DNA of 64,000 nt from Lutjanus erythropterus. Taxonomy: Eukaryota > Chordata > Actinopteri > Lutjaniformes > Lutjanidae. The DNA lies in contig CM034603.1 in the NCBI GenBank assembly GCA_020091685.1, positions 3,861,848 to 3,925,847 of the forward strand, written 5' to 3'. Positions 12,401 to 27,400 of the stretch are shown one piece after another (the first letter of the stretch is position 1; every line of letters begins with the position of its first letter). The notes beneath the pieces were generated by a model. The model had not been told where the DNA came from. It made no database searches and was given only the letters and a program-made list of their open reading frames with translations. A program made the position numbers and the translations under genes.

Positions 12401-15400
12401 CAGATCGATCTTCTGCCTCTTGACCAAAAGGCTTTCACACAGTCTGAGTGCTCGCCTGAGTAAAGAGGACAACATGGTGACAGCCAACCAGCCAGCCTAT
12501 CAGGGTGTCTCGGGGTCTCATGGTTGAAACTCTAAACAGATGCATTACCAAAGGCTGTGCAAACAATTGTTTGCAGACACTTTTCCAGCAGCACTCACAG
12601 TTCTTCTTCGAAACCATAAACACTGCTTGGTTTCTATTCAGTGCACATGAATGTACTGAGCATTAATGCCCCAGAGACAGCTGATAAAATGCCTCATATT
12701 TGTCTGGTTAGCACTGGGTTTATCATTCAGTCCATTCATTCTTGCCAATTAAAGAAAAAGCTCATACTGTATAGTGAACTTGAAAGAGGTCTGGATTTCT
12801 GCATATGAAGCTGAGTTTTGTGGATGAAGTCGACTGCACATAAAATTGATGGCGACAGTAAAAAAGGAAAGTTGTGTTGAGCACACAACAACTGGCATGA
12901 CATCTAAAATGTTTTTTTGGCAAAGTCTATTGAAAGACATTGTCTTCCAACAGTGCTAAAGCACTCTTTGCACATTATTACACACAAACGTAATGCGCCA
13001 TAGCAACAGTGAGGTAATGCTTTCTATTTAAAGGTTTGGATTTATGGTGCTAACATGACTTAGTTTGAAAAAGCATTCGTCATTTTTCCTATCAAGACAT
13101 AGAGAGAGGGACTGGTTAATTCAGCTGCATGCACATGTGATACAGGTAACGCCTATGTGCATTGCATTGAGCTATTAAGGTTATTGAACTCTAGATCATA
13201 GTATGTAATGATATATGCTTGCAGGGGTGTCACAATTTCAATATAACATTCAAAATCAATTGAAATTAGCTTTCCGTTTCAATAATTGAATCAAAAAGGC
13301 AGAATTGGCGATTATTCCATTATTTTTTCTCCCCACCCCTGACTACTTGTGGTGTCTGTCTGAAGAGAAAAACAACACTTAAGAGATGACACAGCATAGC
13401 TCACCAGCTGTTCTATCACACGAGATACCACCTTTTTAAAGAAGAATTTGAAAATGTAGGTGATAGTTGTCAGGGCATAAAACCAATGATCTGTTGATCT
13501 TGACTGATCTAACTGGTCTAACAATGGCAGAGCTGTCGGTGCTAAAACGAAATATTAAACCTTAAACCTTAAAATCGAAAGTCAGATCGAATCATGATTC
13601 AGAGAATCGTGACACACCCAACATGCCTGTATTAACATGTGTTCATATTTGTGAAAAATGTAAGAGCAACACAAGTCCAATCTTGAACATGAAATATAGT
13701 TTAGATTAAATACATTTCAGAGTAGTCAAGCCAAATTTATTTATACATCACATTTACATTGACCAAATTCTTGCACAGACCAGAGCAGGTAGCTAAAATC
13801 ATAAATAAAAGAAACACTAACATAAACGTCAGTGTACACAGCTCATAGGCACAAGTCAAAAATCAGTCACATCAGGAGGATTCAAATGCAAAGGCTCTGA
13901 TTTTAAACTGACAGTTCACCCCCAAAATCAAAAATACGTTGCTCAAGATAATCCACAGACCTTGTTGCGAGCAGTTTCATGTAGAAATTACTTTGTCTCT
14001 GCAGTAGAATCTGCCAGAACTACTTTCTTTTCTACTAGATTATTCCTACTATTTCTGTTATAAGTGTAGAGATACAGGACAGGCTGTCCAATGGCTGTAG
14101 TCAAGTTACATAGAAATTCTTTTTATGATACACATTACAGGTTATATTGGAAGAGGCTCCTTTCTTATATCTCATCACCTCAGACCAGCCTTACTCAGCA
14201 AAGAGGTGTCCGCATGCTGTTTGTGCACAAAAGTTTTACATATGATGTTTCCAATATAATAACATAAAGTTGTCTTTTTTGACGCCTGTCCCATCGTCTT
14301 CTTAGAAACACTTGCTCACCAAATCACACAAATATCCAAACAACCGTGCACACACACATGCACACTGTAGCGATGAGTGTTTGTGTGTTTATGTCTTGAA
14401 TTAGCCAGAGGGTAATCTGACAGAGTAAGGAGCCTGTGTGGGCTTGTTAAGGACCCTGTAGAGACACACGCAGTAGTGGGACTTTGAGCCTCTGTGTGTG
14501 TGTTTGTTGTTGTGGGATTAAAAAAACACAACCTAAGATCTGTTTTGACACAAATGACATCCTTCTGATACATGGCAAATCAAATCTCTCTCTCTCCCAC
14601 TTCTAGCTCTATGTAGGACAGATTTGTCAAGTTTCATGTTTGCACTAATTTCATGTCCAAATAGTGTCCAAATGTGGATGTGTGACATGGATTTTTTTCA
14701 GCCATCCTCCTCCTCATGCCCTGATACTGACAAGATACCTGAGAATTTCACATTTTAAATAGAAGGACGTATAACCTGTCATTTATGCTCATCCAAGGGT
14801 AAGAAAGGCTCAGATGTAGTGATTAAGTATTCCTCAGCCCTGACCAAACCACCTGACATCACTATTACAACACAAGCAAACAGCTCTGACTCTCAAACAT
14901 GCAGTTCATTTTTCTATTAAAGTTCATCAAATACTTCATAAACATTCAGTAATTCAAATTAAATGAAATGACGTAATCTGTCAAGTCAGATATTGTTGCC
15001 GACATTTATCAACTATAATTTCATTATTAGAGCAATAAATAACAATAATAATAATAATGTCCCATTAGTGGCTGATAATTATTAGCCTTGGTAACACTGA
15101 ATAAAATACAGATGTTTTACTGACCCAGTGAACTGTTTTTTGTTTGCAGCATTTGTACTAATGGCTTTCAGTATGGTAGGCATCCAAAAAAGTGAAATGT
15201 TGTCACATTCAGTCTCAGGTTGTTTAACCATTTCACAGACCATTAGGTTGTTTCCACAAGCCAAACAAACCTGTGTTGTGGGGCTGGGACAATACACTTA
15301 TCTATTGAGTCAACACTTTCGTGATACTTGGAGGCTAATTCAATGTGTGTTGTGATTTGATTTTACAATTTATTGCAGTTTTGTTCGCTTTTTTATCACA

Positions 15401-18400
15401 AGACCACATGAAAAATTAAGTCAAACACTTCTGTACAATGTACATCACATGTCAGTCAGTCCTACTAAGTTTTATTACAGCAGCATCAATTCAAAACTGC
15501 ATTTAAAAGTAGGAAATAAAATACTTTTTTAAGTAAAGTGCTGCCTGTAACAGTTTTTGCTCATGCTGTAGTTGGTCAATGTGGAGTCTTGAAAAAAGAT
15601 TGAGTTAACAATGTGAAGTCAGCAACTGTTTGCTTTCACAGAGCAGAAGAAATATATTCCTGAAAATCTGAGCTCCTGTTTCACAATGCTAATTTCTGTT
15701 TGTGCACCGGTGGGAATTACCATTATTTGCATGAACATCGAGCTAACGTACTAAGCGCTAGGTGATTATATAAATAAAACAAAGACAAAAAAGACATCCA
15801 ACATCTTATTAAATGAATTTATATTGATAGGCAAATGTGTTGGTGCATAATTTGACCAAGAGTGCAACTGACACTGTTTTTGGACCTGATTGGTTGTCAC
15901 ATACAGATAAAACATTAAACCTATGCTGTTTAGTTATCAGTTTATCGTGTCTTCTTCATAGCATGCTGAAAATAAATACATGTAGATGTGGTTTCAGACT
16001 TCAACTTCATTTTTCTGCAAAGTTGTACTGAACTTGGATAGAAATAGTTGTATTTGACCTAGAAGGTGTTACCACTGACCTCACATGTGCTAACTAATCA
16101 CAACACCTGTGACAGAAGTGGACCACAAAGACATTCTAGTGTAATGGAGCTTTTATATGGTTAGGGTTGGTTAAGTTCGTCAGTGGATTAAAGGTTCAGT
16201 TCAACTAAACCGAGAGTTCTAATTTTCAGTGCATCCACCCCAATACACTGGGGCTCACACAGTAAATGTGTTCCGTGTTCATGTGTATGTGTTTGTGTGT
16301 GTGGTGTGTGTCTGCCAGGACAGAAGTGAAGGGAGGGTGGAGCAGCATAACATCCAGCTACAATCACACAGCTTTGGAAGTCAGAATGTCAAACAGACAA
16401 GCAACAAGGTACTGTAATCACACTCTCACACACTTCTGAATGTGTTTCTTTGTATCACTTTTAAATGTGTAAATTAAATGTAAATGTTTTAGGTTTATCT
16501 GTCACTCATTCTTGAGAAGTGGGACAAAACCGTATTTTTAGAGGTTTTGATTTTTACTCTTCAGTTATGATGGAAAATATATTTTAAAAGATCAAACTCT
16601 TGGCTGTTAAACCTGATAACGGACCAACCTCCTAGTGATTACATTTTTTATTAAATGTAGACGTCTATGTGATGCCTTATGGAGTCGACAAAATGTTCCA
16701 TTTTTTTCGTTTCACAGCATAGTCGTAGTGAGCAGTCATTTTATTTTTTAAAGTGTCTCAGAGTTCTCTTAATGTTAATCAGAATACATATTTTTAAACC
16801 ATAATTCTTATTTAGCTTTGATTTAGAAGGACTACGGAATTGATATGTTATGGTTAAGACATGTCTGATTTGAGCAGTATTATTCAATGAATTTGTCAAA
16901 TAATAGAAAGCTTACCACTGCTTGAGCAGTATTCTGCCTTTTTTTAATGAACCAGGAAGTGAGACAGGGGTCCTTAGGCTAACCCTTTTTATGCCTGATT
17001 AAATCATGTTTTTGTAAAAATCGGATGGAGTTGGTGGAAATCTGAGACACAACACTAAAGTGCCAACATTTAATGAAAAATCAATAATAGCACTATTATA
17101 TACCTCTGTTATCAGTAGATATTGTTAGTTTCAGATTTTGAAGGCTTTTAACATTTTTTTGTTTGAAGTTAAGTGAATTTGAAAGCACATGTACACATTT
17201 CATAAATTCCATGTATTTCATATTCATAAATACTTAAAGAACAATTTTTCACTAAAAAATTGAGTGTTGATTAAGTGTTAATTTTTCAAGTTTTTTTTTC
17301 TTTTTGGGTGGGACATGATTTGTCTCAATTCTCATAATGAACCCAACCAGAATACCAGTTCCAACCAGAACCAAGAGGAAAACGCATAAGGAAAAAAACA
17401 CAATCACAATCAATGTAACAATACAAATGCAGTCAAACTGAGGCCAAATGTTTCAAAAAGGGACCTCAAGATTCTCCCCATTAATGTTGACATTTTAAAT
17501 GAATTATTGTATTTTTTCATGTCATTATTAACTGTTATCGTTGATGCTTTGGCAATATTATTTTTATAACATTCATGCCAGTAAAGTCTGTTGCATTGAA
17601 CTGAATTAGATTATCAGATCACAGTTTCTCCATGTGAATAACTGAAACAACTGTCTTCCAGTCTTTGAGAATACAGTTTTTGCTAGGTTCATTTATTTAT
17701 CATTTGTGTGACTCTTCATCTTTGCAGGTAGGACCATTTTAATCTTGTAATGAGGGACAGGCTGCCAGGAGGCAGACAGTCACCACCAATGACATGCTTC
17801 TGTTTAGGTTATAGTTGTTTAACATTAAGGACAATACAGCTGCATACCTACTGCTCTCAATGTAAACTCACATAGCAGTGGGGTAAGATCCCATCATAAT
17901 AGGTTTTTATTACCTCAGAGTGCTCTATTGTCTGATTTAACAAGGCTGGTTAATATTCAGCATGATTTTGATGATTCTCTCTAACTCTAGCCCTTAAATT
18001 TGATGTTGCTCATCTCCATAGTTGAAATGATGTGCTCGATCACCCTGTTTTTTCTGACTGCTGTACTGTGTATATTTTCTCTCAGGAGGAGGTATTTCAG
18101 TGGTGGGGGGAGTGGTCCAGTTGGTCCTCCTGTTCCAGGAGCTGTGGAGGAGGAGTGAGGAGTCAGGAGAGACACTGTCTTATACAGAGGTAGTGTGTGT
18201 TAAATGCTATAACCTATGGTTGCATGTATAAAAGTTTTTTTACACTGAGGGACATAGGGAAACTGACTGCAAGCTTAGAGACAAGTGCAATCTTGTTTCG
18301 CAAGTGCATGTGAATGTGAACAGCTATATACCTGTGATAGCTCAAACCAGGGCCAGCTTGGAGACTGATATCTTTATAAGTATTAGGAATAAAGAATCAG

Positions 18401-21400
18401 CAGGTGGAGAATGGCCAATCACAGGAGCTTTGTTCATCCTCTTTAAACACAGCAGGAACAGACCAACAGGTGTAAGGCTGAGGTGTCATTATGAAGTCTT
18501 AAAGCACAAATATTATGTACATTAGGGCAGACCTGAAACTTTGAAGCTTTAAAGCTTCTACCATTGGCATGGTAATCAACATCCAAATCAGGATTCAATG
18601 TTCTATTTTTTTGAAGAAAGAAATAGACTAGGGCTGCATAATTGATCGCAAAATGATCGAAATCGCAATGTGGCCTAGTGCAAGATCCAAATTGCACAAC
18701 CAGAACCTAATTGCAATTTTTTGAAAAGGGAAAAATGTGTGTGAAAATTGCATTATAATGAAGAACCGTAGTCCTGCCGGGATGCTCTGGCCAACAAATT
18801 TTGTTCTCCAGATGTAGCAAAACATGTTTATTTGATACAGACCCCATCAAATGTCACATTATTACGATTTTAATTGTTTTTCTTCCAGTAAATATGAAAA
18901 TTTTAATACAAAACGATCACTCTCACTAAATACTGTCAAAATAATTGCAAAATGTTTAATTAGTTCTAAAAACTAGGCCTGGGAATTAACTTTTTTCCTC
19001 AGTGTTCTGCAACTGTCCCAAGTTCTTCAAGTTTCTCAAGTTTTTTAACTGTCCCATACAATCAGTAGTCCAAATCGTTCTATTTTTTAAATATAGTTTA
19101 ATAACTTTGTTTCAGTAACTCACATCACTTCACAGGCTCACTCTGGTTCACCATAGAAGTTCTGCTAGTTGTTCCCTGTACTTATATCTAAATTAAAATG
19201 GGCCATTATTCTTTTAGTCATAACTTGAGTTACTGTTTCTTGTTTACTTCTAAGTGTTTGATCAATAAATGCATCTCTGAAAACTCCAGTGCAGATGCAA
19301 ACCTGTTTCTGGTTGGTACACAGCGATGGAAATTTACATAGACACACTTTGAACATATCTCAAAGTAAACACTAAGTTCTATGTGAAACATCATGACAGT
19401 GTAAGTGTGCATAAACATATCGATAAGCTTTTCCACTGTCCTAGAATTGTCCAACACACCGAATCTTTGAGTCCTGGGTACTATTTTTGTAGTCCCAGAG
19501 ACAAAGGGACATCCTTAATTTCGAGTGCTGCCCAAAACCTGCGCACATAAAAAACAGATGCATGCACATGATATGAGTGCACAGAGCTGCAAAGCATCTT
19601 TGCAAGGGAGCATTTCTACTCCCGGTGCACAAACGCCGTATGGTGAGCTGTGACAAGCACAAGCTCGACTCTCCTTATGCTTTTGCAACTGCTCAGCATT
19701 CACTCGCCTGTCTCTGCCTTGGAGGCAGAAATGGATAAGACTGTCCTCATCTCTGATTTGAGCAAAGTACGTCTATACTGACCACAAGTTTGCAAATTGA
19801 AAGTTTAGTTGAGCATATGGTAGGCCTATGTGTATAATGAGATAACGTCCTTTATTACCAGCCGCCATTTTTTTCTTATACACTTGAGCAATGAAAAAGA
19901 GTGTGTTAAGTATTTGTTTATGCTTTCATGTATAATGCTTTACTGAAAATATTGTAAGATGTGACTGCACATGGAGTTAGGACTTTTGCTTAAAATATAA
20001 ATGCCATCCTGAACTCCATCAAAGCTGTAGGGACGGCTGCCATACTAAATTAATCTGGAAACTGTGTGTTACAGCTTATTTGTGTAGTGTGTAGAGCAAC
20101 ACTGAACCTCCATTCCTGTTAGATCCCAACCAACCCTGTCACCATGTCAGGAGATTTAAATAATTGGAGTTACTGCTGCATGACATCATTAATAAGACTC
20201 AGCCATTAATCTGCCCGTTACAGTCTCTGCCTTTAACCACATTCAAATGCAGTGTTGGGGAAGCTACTTTGAAAGCAGAGCTTGGCAAGCTACCAATTAC
20301 TTCACATTGGAAGAATTTCAACTACACTAAAGCTACCCAAGAGAGTTTGATTAACTAACTGTATTTTGAAAAAGTAGTCCAATGTAAAATTGATCAAATT
20401 GACAATGTACATGCCATACAAAGTTATAGCAAACCATAATGGAGAATGATTTTTAGGCATCTCTGCAGCACTATAGTACTTAATTATCATGCTGTTTCTT
20501 CTAAATTTTACCTGTATCATATTTGGATATTGCACCAAATATTCCGTGTAGGTTCCCTGTGGCCTCCAAGTTTCATCCCCGCACTGGGAATCTTCACAAA
20601 CATGTTACAGTTCCACAAACCTCTAGGGTTGTCACGATACCAGAATTTCAGTAGTCGATACCAGTACATGTGAATTTTCGCGATTCTCGATACTAATTCG
20701 ATACGACGATTAAAATAAAAAGAGAGAGAGCTTCAGTGATTTTTGGCTGTGTTAGTGTGTGACTTTCCTCCTGCTTCTCCTGGTCTGGCTCACACTGATA
20801 CTGTAAAGGAAACAAAAAACTTTTAGTTTAAATAACATAAGAGACTGTCAGACAGTATCTCATCATGACAGCTTACGTATAATGACGCAGACCGTATCGT
20901 TACATTACGTTAAACGTACACGAGGGAACGACTGAGCGAGAGAGTAGAAGCCTGCACGGCTGCGCTTCAGCTGACTCTCATGTCAAAATGACGGAACGTA
21001 GGAGGCATATTCGGGTTAACGTATAACGTGACAGTGACAACAGTGATAGTAAACGGAAACTCACTCACCTTGAATTTCCTAAACAAGTCGGGGTGCCTGT
21101 CTTTGAGGTGTTTGGCCAGGTCTGATGTGCTTCCTCCTTTCGTTTGAAAACTTCTGAGGCACTGTTTGCATGTCGGCTTGTTTGAGTCTAGAATTGCTCC
21201 GTATTCATCCGCCTCGAATGCAAAATATTTCCACACGCGACTCTTAGTACCTGTCTTGTCGACGAGCCGACGTGTTGTACCACTCTCACTTGCTGAAGCC
21301 ATTTTTTTCTAAGACATTTTATTCTTCAGCGCCACTGACTGCTCCGTGCTGCTCACTCGCGTATAATGCCCCCGTCAGTTCCGACAAGAATCGACACGGC

Positions 21401-24400
21401 TCGCCGAGGGAGAAGTAGTATATTCGGTTCTGACGGTACCAGAAAAAAGCAAGTATCGAATTATTTTTTTCGTGTTGGTATCGAATTGGTATCGGAAGTA
21501 TCGGTTCTTGTGACAACCCTACAAACCTCTCAAATCCTTTGTACTTTTTAGTTAGTTCCATGAAAAGAATGAACAGACTTAAGAAAAAAAAATTGTTTAA
21601 TACAAATCCCACAAAAATCTCATCATAATCATTTTAATGTTTTTCACTGAAAATAAGAATAATGAAATGTATCATTTCCTCTGATATTGTTTAATTGTGC
21701 AGCCCTAATAAAAACTATGTGGCCAACTGAAAGAGACAAACTCAGCATACGTGAAAGGTTATATTATTTTGTAATTTTTTAGACAAGTGGGTTTTGCATG
21801 GCTCCTCAAACTAAAGCCACTGAAATCACCTTATGTTTGTAATAAGAGGTAGTCTAACCAGGTGGACATGTAGGCACAATTTTATGCCAAAATGAGCACC
21901 AAAATTGCTCTGTGCCATCTTTTCTGTATAAACAGATCCTCAGCACTGGCCGCCTCTGCGCAAGTGGGTTTGTTTGGAGTTAGGAAATGACCAAACCTTC
22001 ACAAGTGGACTCCCATCATACTGCATTGCAGTTTAGTTTGCATCTGCTGACTTTGTGCCGGCAGGAAATAGGACCCCAAGTATTTAGAATGAAAGATGCA
22101 ATTTGATGCTAAAAACAGAAAAAGCAGCTTGGGTATTTGATGATTCATGCCTTGTACACATAGTGCATGTATAGACACAAATATGTAAAGTCATGTACAC
22201 AGCAATAACACACTGTGGAAGGGTGAGTGAGGGAAGCTGGGTAGGGCGTTGACAGAATGTGTGTGTTTGTAGCCATCTTGTTACCTTTGACCTCCCCCTG
22301 TCAGACTTGCGGAAGTTTCTGTCAACCAAGATTAACGCCACTCTGCCCTCACTGTTGGCCTTCTGTCTCTCCCCTTCTTCCCCCTCCTCCCCTTTCTTTC
22401 CCCTGTCTTTGTTCCTCCCCTTCCCATTTCCTCTTGTCATGTCTGCCCCTTTTACTCCTCTTTCCATTTTTTACCCCTTTCCTCTCCTTTTCTTCTCCTC
22501 CTCTTCCACCCTACCCTGTTCACCTCCTCCCCATAAAGCCTCTCCTCCTGCTTTTTCTTTCTCTCCCCTTCTTCTCCTGTCCTACCCTCATCACCTTCCA
22601 CCAATTAGATGTGACACTCTCACATAGTGACCTCCCGCTCACCTCGTCTTGCTGTCTCTCTTACTTTACCGTCTAAACAGTGTAGGAGGATGGGCTGAAG
22701 ACAGAGAGGCACAGATAGATAGACAGAGGAGGTGTGTGTGTGTGTGTGTGTGTCTGTGTGTGTGTGTGTGTGTGTGGGGGGGGGGGTGCAGTTCACATGG
22801 TAATGAAAGACAGATGCATTAACTCCATGTTAGAGTTCTGTAGGTCCTTCCCAACACACACAGAACTGGAATCACAAACTGCAAGTGTTGTTACAAAATT
22901 TTGAAAACTGAGAACCTTGAGATGTGTTTCAGTCAGCTGGTTTAAAGTGAATATAGAAGTCACTACTCCTTAACTGTTGAAATAGAAAATTACATTTTGA
23001 CGTTTTGCCCAGCTGTTAAACAAAAACATGCAAAACCCAAAAATAACCCATATAGTGACATCATCTCCAGAGTGTGAAAGGCTTCCTAAGTATATTCTGA
23101 CATGCATGATACAAGGATAAGACAGATTATACATACTATAGTAATAATAACAACAATAATAATGTATTTATTTTACAAAGTGATTTTCTATCACATCATA
23201 TCAGGAATGTTTGATATATAAGTTTTTTTTGTCATCTGTGTAGCAACGTAGTTTCTTTCTTTCTTTCCTTGAGATTTATCCAAGAGGCAGCATGTTAATA
23301 ATGAATAAAAGTGGGCCTGAATCAGAACCTAGTGTCATTCCTTGTGTTACAGGCACCTGGCAGGATAGGATACAGGGACAGTGGCTGACATATCACCTGT
23401 TATTATATAATAGATAGATAGATCAGTCTCACCTTCAAGCTGTGCTAATTAATTTGTAGCCACGAGGGGGCAACAAACAGGCTAAAAATACACCACTGAC
23501 ATGTTTTAATTACATTTTTTGTAATTGTTGCCTATTTACACAGCAGACACAGAGCAGTTGTTGGGCACTAGTGGTATACTGGGTTTTGTCCACCTGATAA
23601 ATGTAAATCCAATATTCAGTCTTCTCTTAGCTCTGCTTTGGTCTCCGCCAAGTCCTGAGAAAAGACCTCTGGCTCTAACTCCTAAATATTTAAGTATGTT
23701 TACCAGCTGGTGTCTATGTGAGTCTGCTGTTTGGAAAGGTAGCACACAGTGGGATGATAAGAGTTTTCCTTCTTAAAAACCCACCGACTGTAAGGACAGT
23801 GAGTTTGGCCAAAACAATGAATTAAAAGAGGCGTAAAAACTCTGTAAAGCCTAAGGAAACTTTAGAGTTGGTTGATAGTCTGTGGTGGGTTTGTCACTAC
23901 TAGTGATACCTTTGTGGTGTACAAAATTGGATTATTGAAGGAAATGAAAAACTATCCAGATATGGAGATATATAGGGGTTTACAGTAACTGTAATGTACA
24001 GAGTAACACTAATGCTTGTGGAACTCAAGAGATTGTGCACCACTTTTAGAGTATACATCTGAAGCTCTAATTCAGTGAGCTGCCAGAACGTAGCAAAAAT
24101 CAGCATTAATTGACAGAAATGCTTCTCACTTGGAAAAAATAGTTGTTCTCTGAAGTTGAGAGATGTTCACCACAATAAAAAGGAGGTGGAGTTTAGGGCT
24201 AACACGGCAAAATTTTGAGCAAGTAAAGGCAATAAGTTTGTTAGGAAGTAGTCGGTGTATAAAAGTTGAGAGAAATTGGGATACCTTTAGCATTAGTCAG
24301 TATGAAGAACTCTGAATGTGTTGTGTGAATTGGTGCCAAGTGTCTGAGAAGTGTATATAAGTACTGTTTGCTCATAGTGGCAGCTGCTGTAGCTACTCAT

Positions 24401-27400
24401 TACAGAGACAAACTCACTTTTCATTATGAGCACTAAATGTCAGTGAATCACTGTTTATTCCGCAAAGAAACAGGAATTGGTGAGATTTCACGTAAGCTGT
24501 GTGTGGGTACAACTGACAGTACACCAGAAGAAAAGCTTTGGAAAAAGATAAGGATGTTCTTTCTTCAACCTTGATTCAGCCCGCTGTTTACCTAACATTA
24601 ACACTAACTTTGCATGTTTATAGTTGTCAGCATCTGTTAAAGCTATAAATGCCTCACATACAAAATCTCTCTGCACCTGAACTTAAATCATCAAAGTTGA
24701 TGTGTTAATGTAAACTAGCTTGTACACAGCTACGTCTTCTAATACTAAGGTAGCAAACTAGGAAATGTCAGTAACATAAGTAAACAAGCAAGCTCAGCAC
24801 CACCTGGAGATAGAGGCTCCACTTTGTCTTAAACCTCCAGGTTGAAGCCTTGCTGCTGTCCTTCTCCTTGTTGTCTCCAGTTGTATGGACGCTGATGCTG
24901 GACGCCTGCCTCATGTATACAACTGTGCATAGGATTCAACTCAAAAAGTTGCATATGGATGAAACACGCAAAGCGCTTTTGCCAAAATATATTCTGATTT
25001 ATAACACTGTGCAGGGATGTTGTACGTCGATCATTTCACGATTGATGTAACATCCATAGTCGCCTTTAAATAGTCAGCAAAATGTCCCTAATTAATTTTT
25101 GTTTCTACTGACTGCATTAAGATGATTGTGGCCAAAACAGAGAGAAAGGCTATAAAAAGAAATTTCACACATTGTGTAAAAGAAAGTTTTTGTTTGGTTT
25201 GTTACACAGAACCATCTGGGAAGTTGTCTTAAGAAACTGTTCGGAAAAGGGCAAGCACATTCACAAAAGCACTTGGCAGGTGATTGGATGACCCATCTGT
25301 CTATCTTGTCTAACATGGACTAACTTCAACCAGTTAGGTGAAGCGGATCAAAAGAAGAGTGAAAAAACATCTTCCATGGACAAAATTTCATTCATTTTCT
25401 CAAAATTTCAAAAAATCATTCTTTGCTCTTCTTTCAATTAATAAATACTCTCCAGTACTCATATAAGTGATGCTATCACAACATCTATGCTAACTTCTTC
25501 AGGAACTGCCGTTACTTTTTTCAAGACGAGTTGCTTCCATGGATGCTTCTTGCTGTCGTCACATGTTGGATGCTGATTGGCTGCACCACTTTCAGTGCGA
25601 ACGCAAACAGATAGCTCAAAGCCTGGCAAGACGGATTCTCCCATGATCTTGTGATCTTGCAATCTTACTAAAATCAAAATGGTCTAGAAATTGTAAACAA
25701 AAGTCATTTAATGGAAATGTTGTTTGATTATTGGTCGTACAGTCAGTCGGTGGGTAAAAGGACAAACCCATCCCAATTTCAACTTGGCTTTCGTTTATCA
25801 TGTAGAACCATTAAGTTCTTCTCATTTTGGTGTTGATTTGGAGCACATATAAGCAAACTTTAGTGGACCACCAATATGAATGTCTCATAAGACAGTGACA
25901 TTAATTACTATTAATAATGGAGGTCTTTCTCACTTTGTTCCGTTTGTCCCCTGCCTGTCAACATTTTGGTAGGAAACACACTATGAGTTCACCAGTCTCC
26001 AAAACAGGAGAGAATGAAATGACACATACAATGGTATGCTCCTGTGATTTGTTCACATGATGTTCACACTAGAAATGAACCACTCCAGAGTTCACATGAC
26101 AGCGGTCTGAGACCATTCCTTTGAGGTGGACCAGAGAGTGGTTGTTTGGTCTGCACCAGAGTTTGAGTCCAGCATTCACACCAACCCAAACAAACCGAAC
26201 CAAGAGGGTAAAACACTCCAGGGTTCACTTCAGCCAGGCTAAACAAGACTGGTGTGAATCTGCCCTTAAATAGTCTAAAATACAGTATTGTAATTTTTAG
26301 CTTTTGGAATGTTGTAAATACACTTTGGACAGATCTTAAAAAAAGCTAGCTAGCTCAGTGGTGCCAGCATTACAGCTTAGCCAATGAAGACACTATTAAT
26401 GTTTACATCCCACGAACCTCAAAACAGGGTGTGTGCATTATCTTGAAGAACTGGTTCATGATTTCTGGAAAGAGACACTGGTGTTAAGTTCAGTAGAGCA
26501 AATGTGTTGACCTACCTGGACCACACATTTTGCAGCACTCGCCATTGTGTGCATATTGAGTTAGTGGGTCACAATGGGGCTAATTAGTGTCCGTCACCTG
26601 CAGAACAAGAAGTGTGATGCAAAAAAGGAGGAACTGTAATAAGGCCTTGTATCTTTTCAGTATTGATTTCTCTGTTCATTTCCACATACCAGAGCTGGGC
26701 TGTGACAGAGAGTCAAAGCATTCAACAAGCTGTCAACACTGAAATTCAATGACTGCCGGGTGCATTTTGTTGTTTCTTTTATATTTTGGTATCAATATAA
26801 TTATTTTGTGTAACAGGATTCAGCACAATCTTGAGTCTCCTTGCAGCTGTGAGAAAACAAAGGTGAAATGATTTTTAAGATGCGTCATACAGTGTAACCC
26901 ACAACAATATGCAGTTTAACCAGAGTATCTGATTAAACTATCTTTGGAGTAAAAAATTGGTAGATTAAACTAAAGTAAATCTAAATTATCGGCTACAATA
27001 ACACAACTACATAAAAAAGTGTAATTGTAATGATTTAGCTAATTTTAGTTATTACAAATCAAAATCAAATCTTTTACACCAAAACCATTTTTACAACAAA
27101 ATACATAATCAGCTTATTCACCATAAAAGCCCACATCATCATTATCATCATCAACTGCAATAGATGCATCTTTGTGAATTGTGTTGTAAGTCACAGCACA
27201 TTTGCTCTCCACTTTGACTCGGTCGCAGTCTGTGGTCACTGCTCTGAGATCTGCCCTCTTCTTTAATTTATCTCCTCCTCTGTAGTAAATTCTGTAGGAA
27301 TTGTAGGAAAATGTAGGAATTTCTTGTGTTTTTTTTTCTCTTGACCTCTGTAGGTTTTTTCTGTATCTGTGCATATTGTACTTGTCACAGTTTGGTCCCT

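Larger units (their letters stand above)
9487..16318 (+). other. adamtsl2 intron 1
   Basis: About 6.8 kb with no supported exon. It contains repeats near 10138-10580 (a teleost AAGTAAATGT/TACTTTTACT-type element), the large foldback at 10835-11500, the MITE at 11504-11820, a hAT-like MITE at 13224-13620 and a foldback-arm fragment at 13910-14150. Confidence 0.6.

Noticed and set aside
22257..22676. Open frames of 122 and 139 codons on the plus strand
   Set aside because: They translate a C/T-rich simple-sequence block in two frames; no splice logic or domain.
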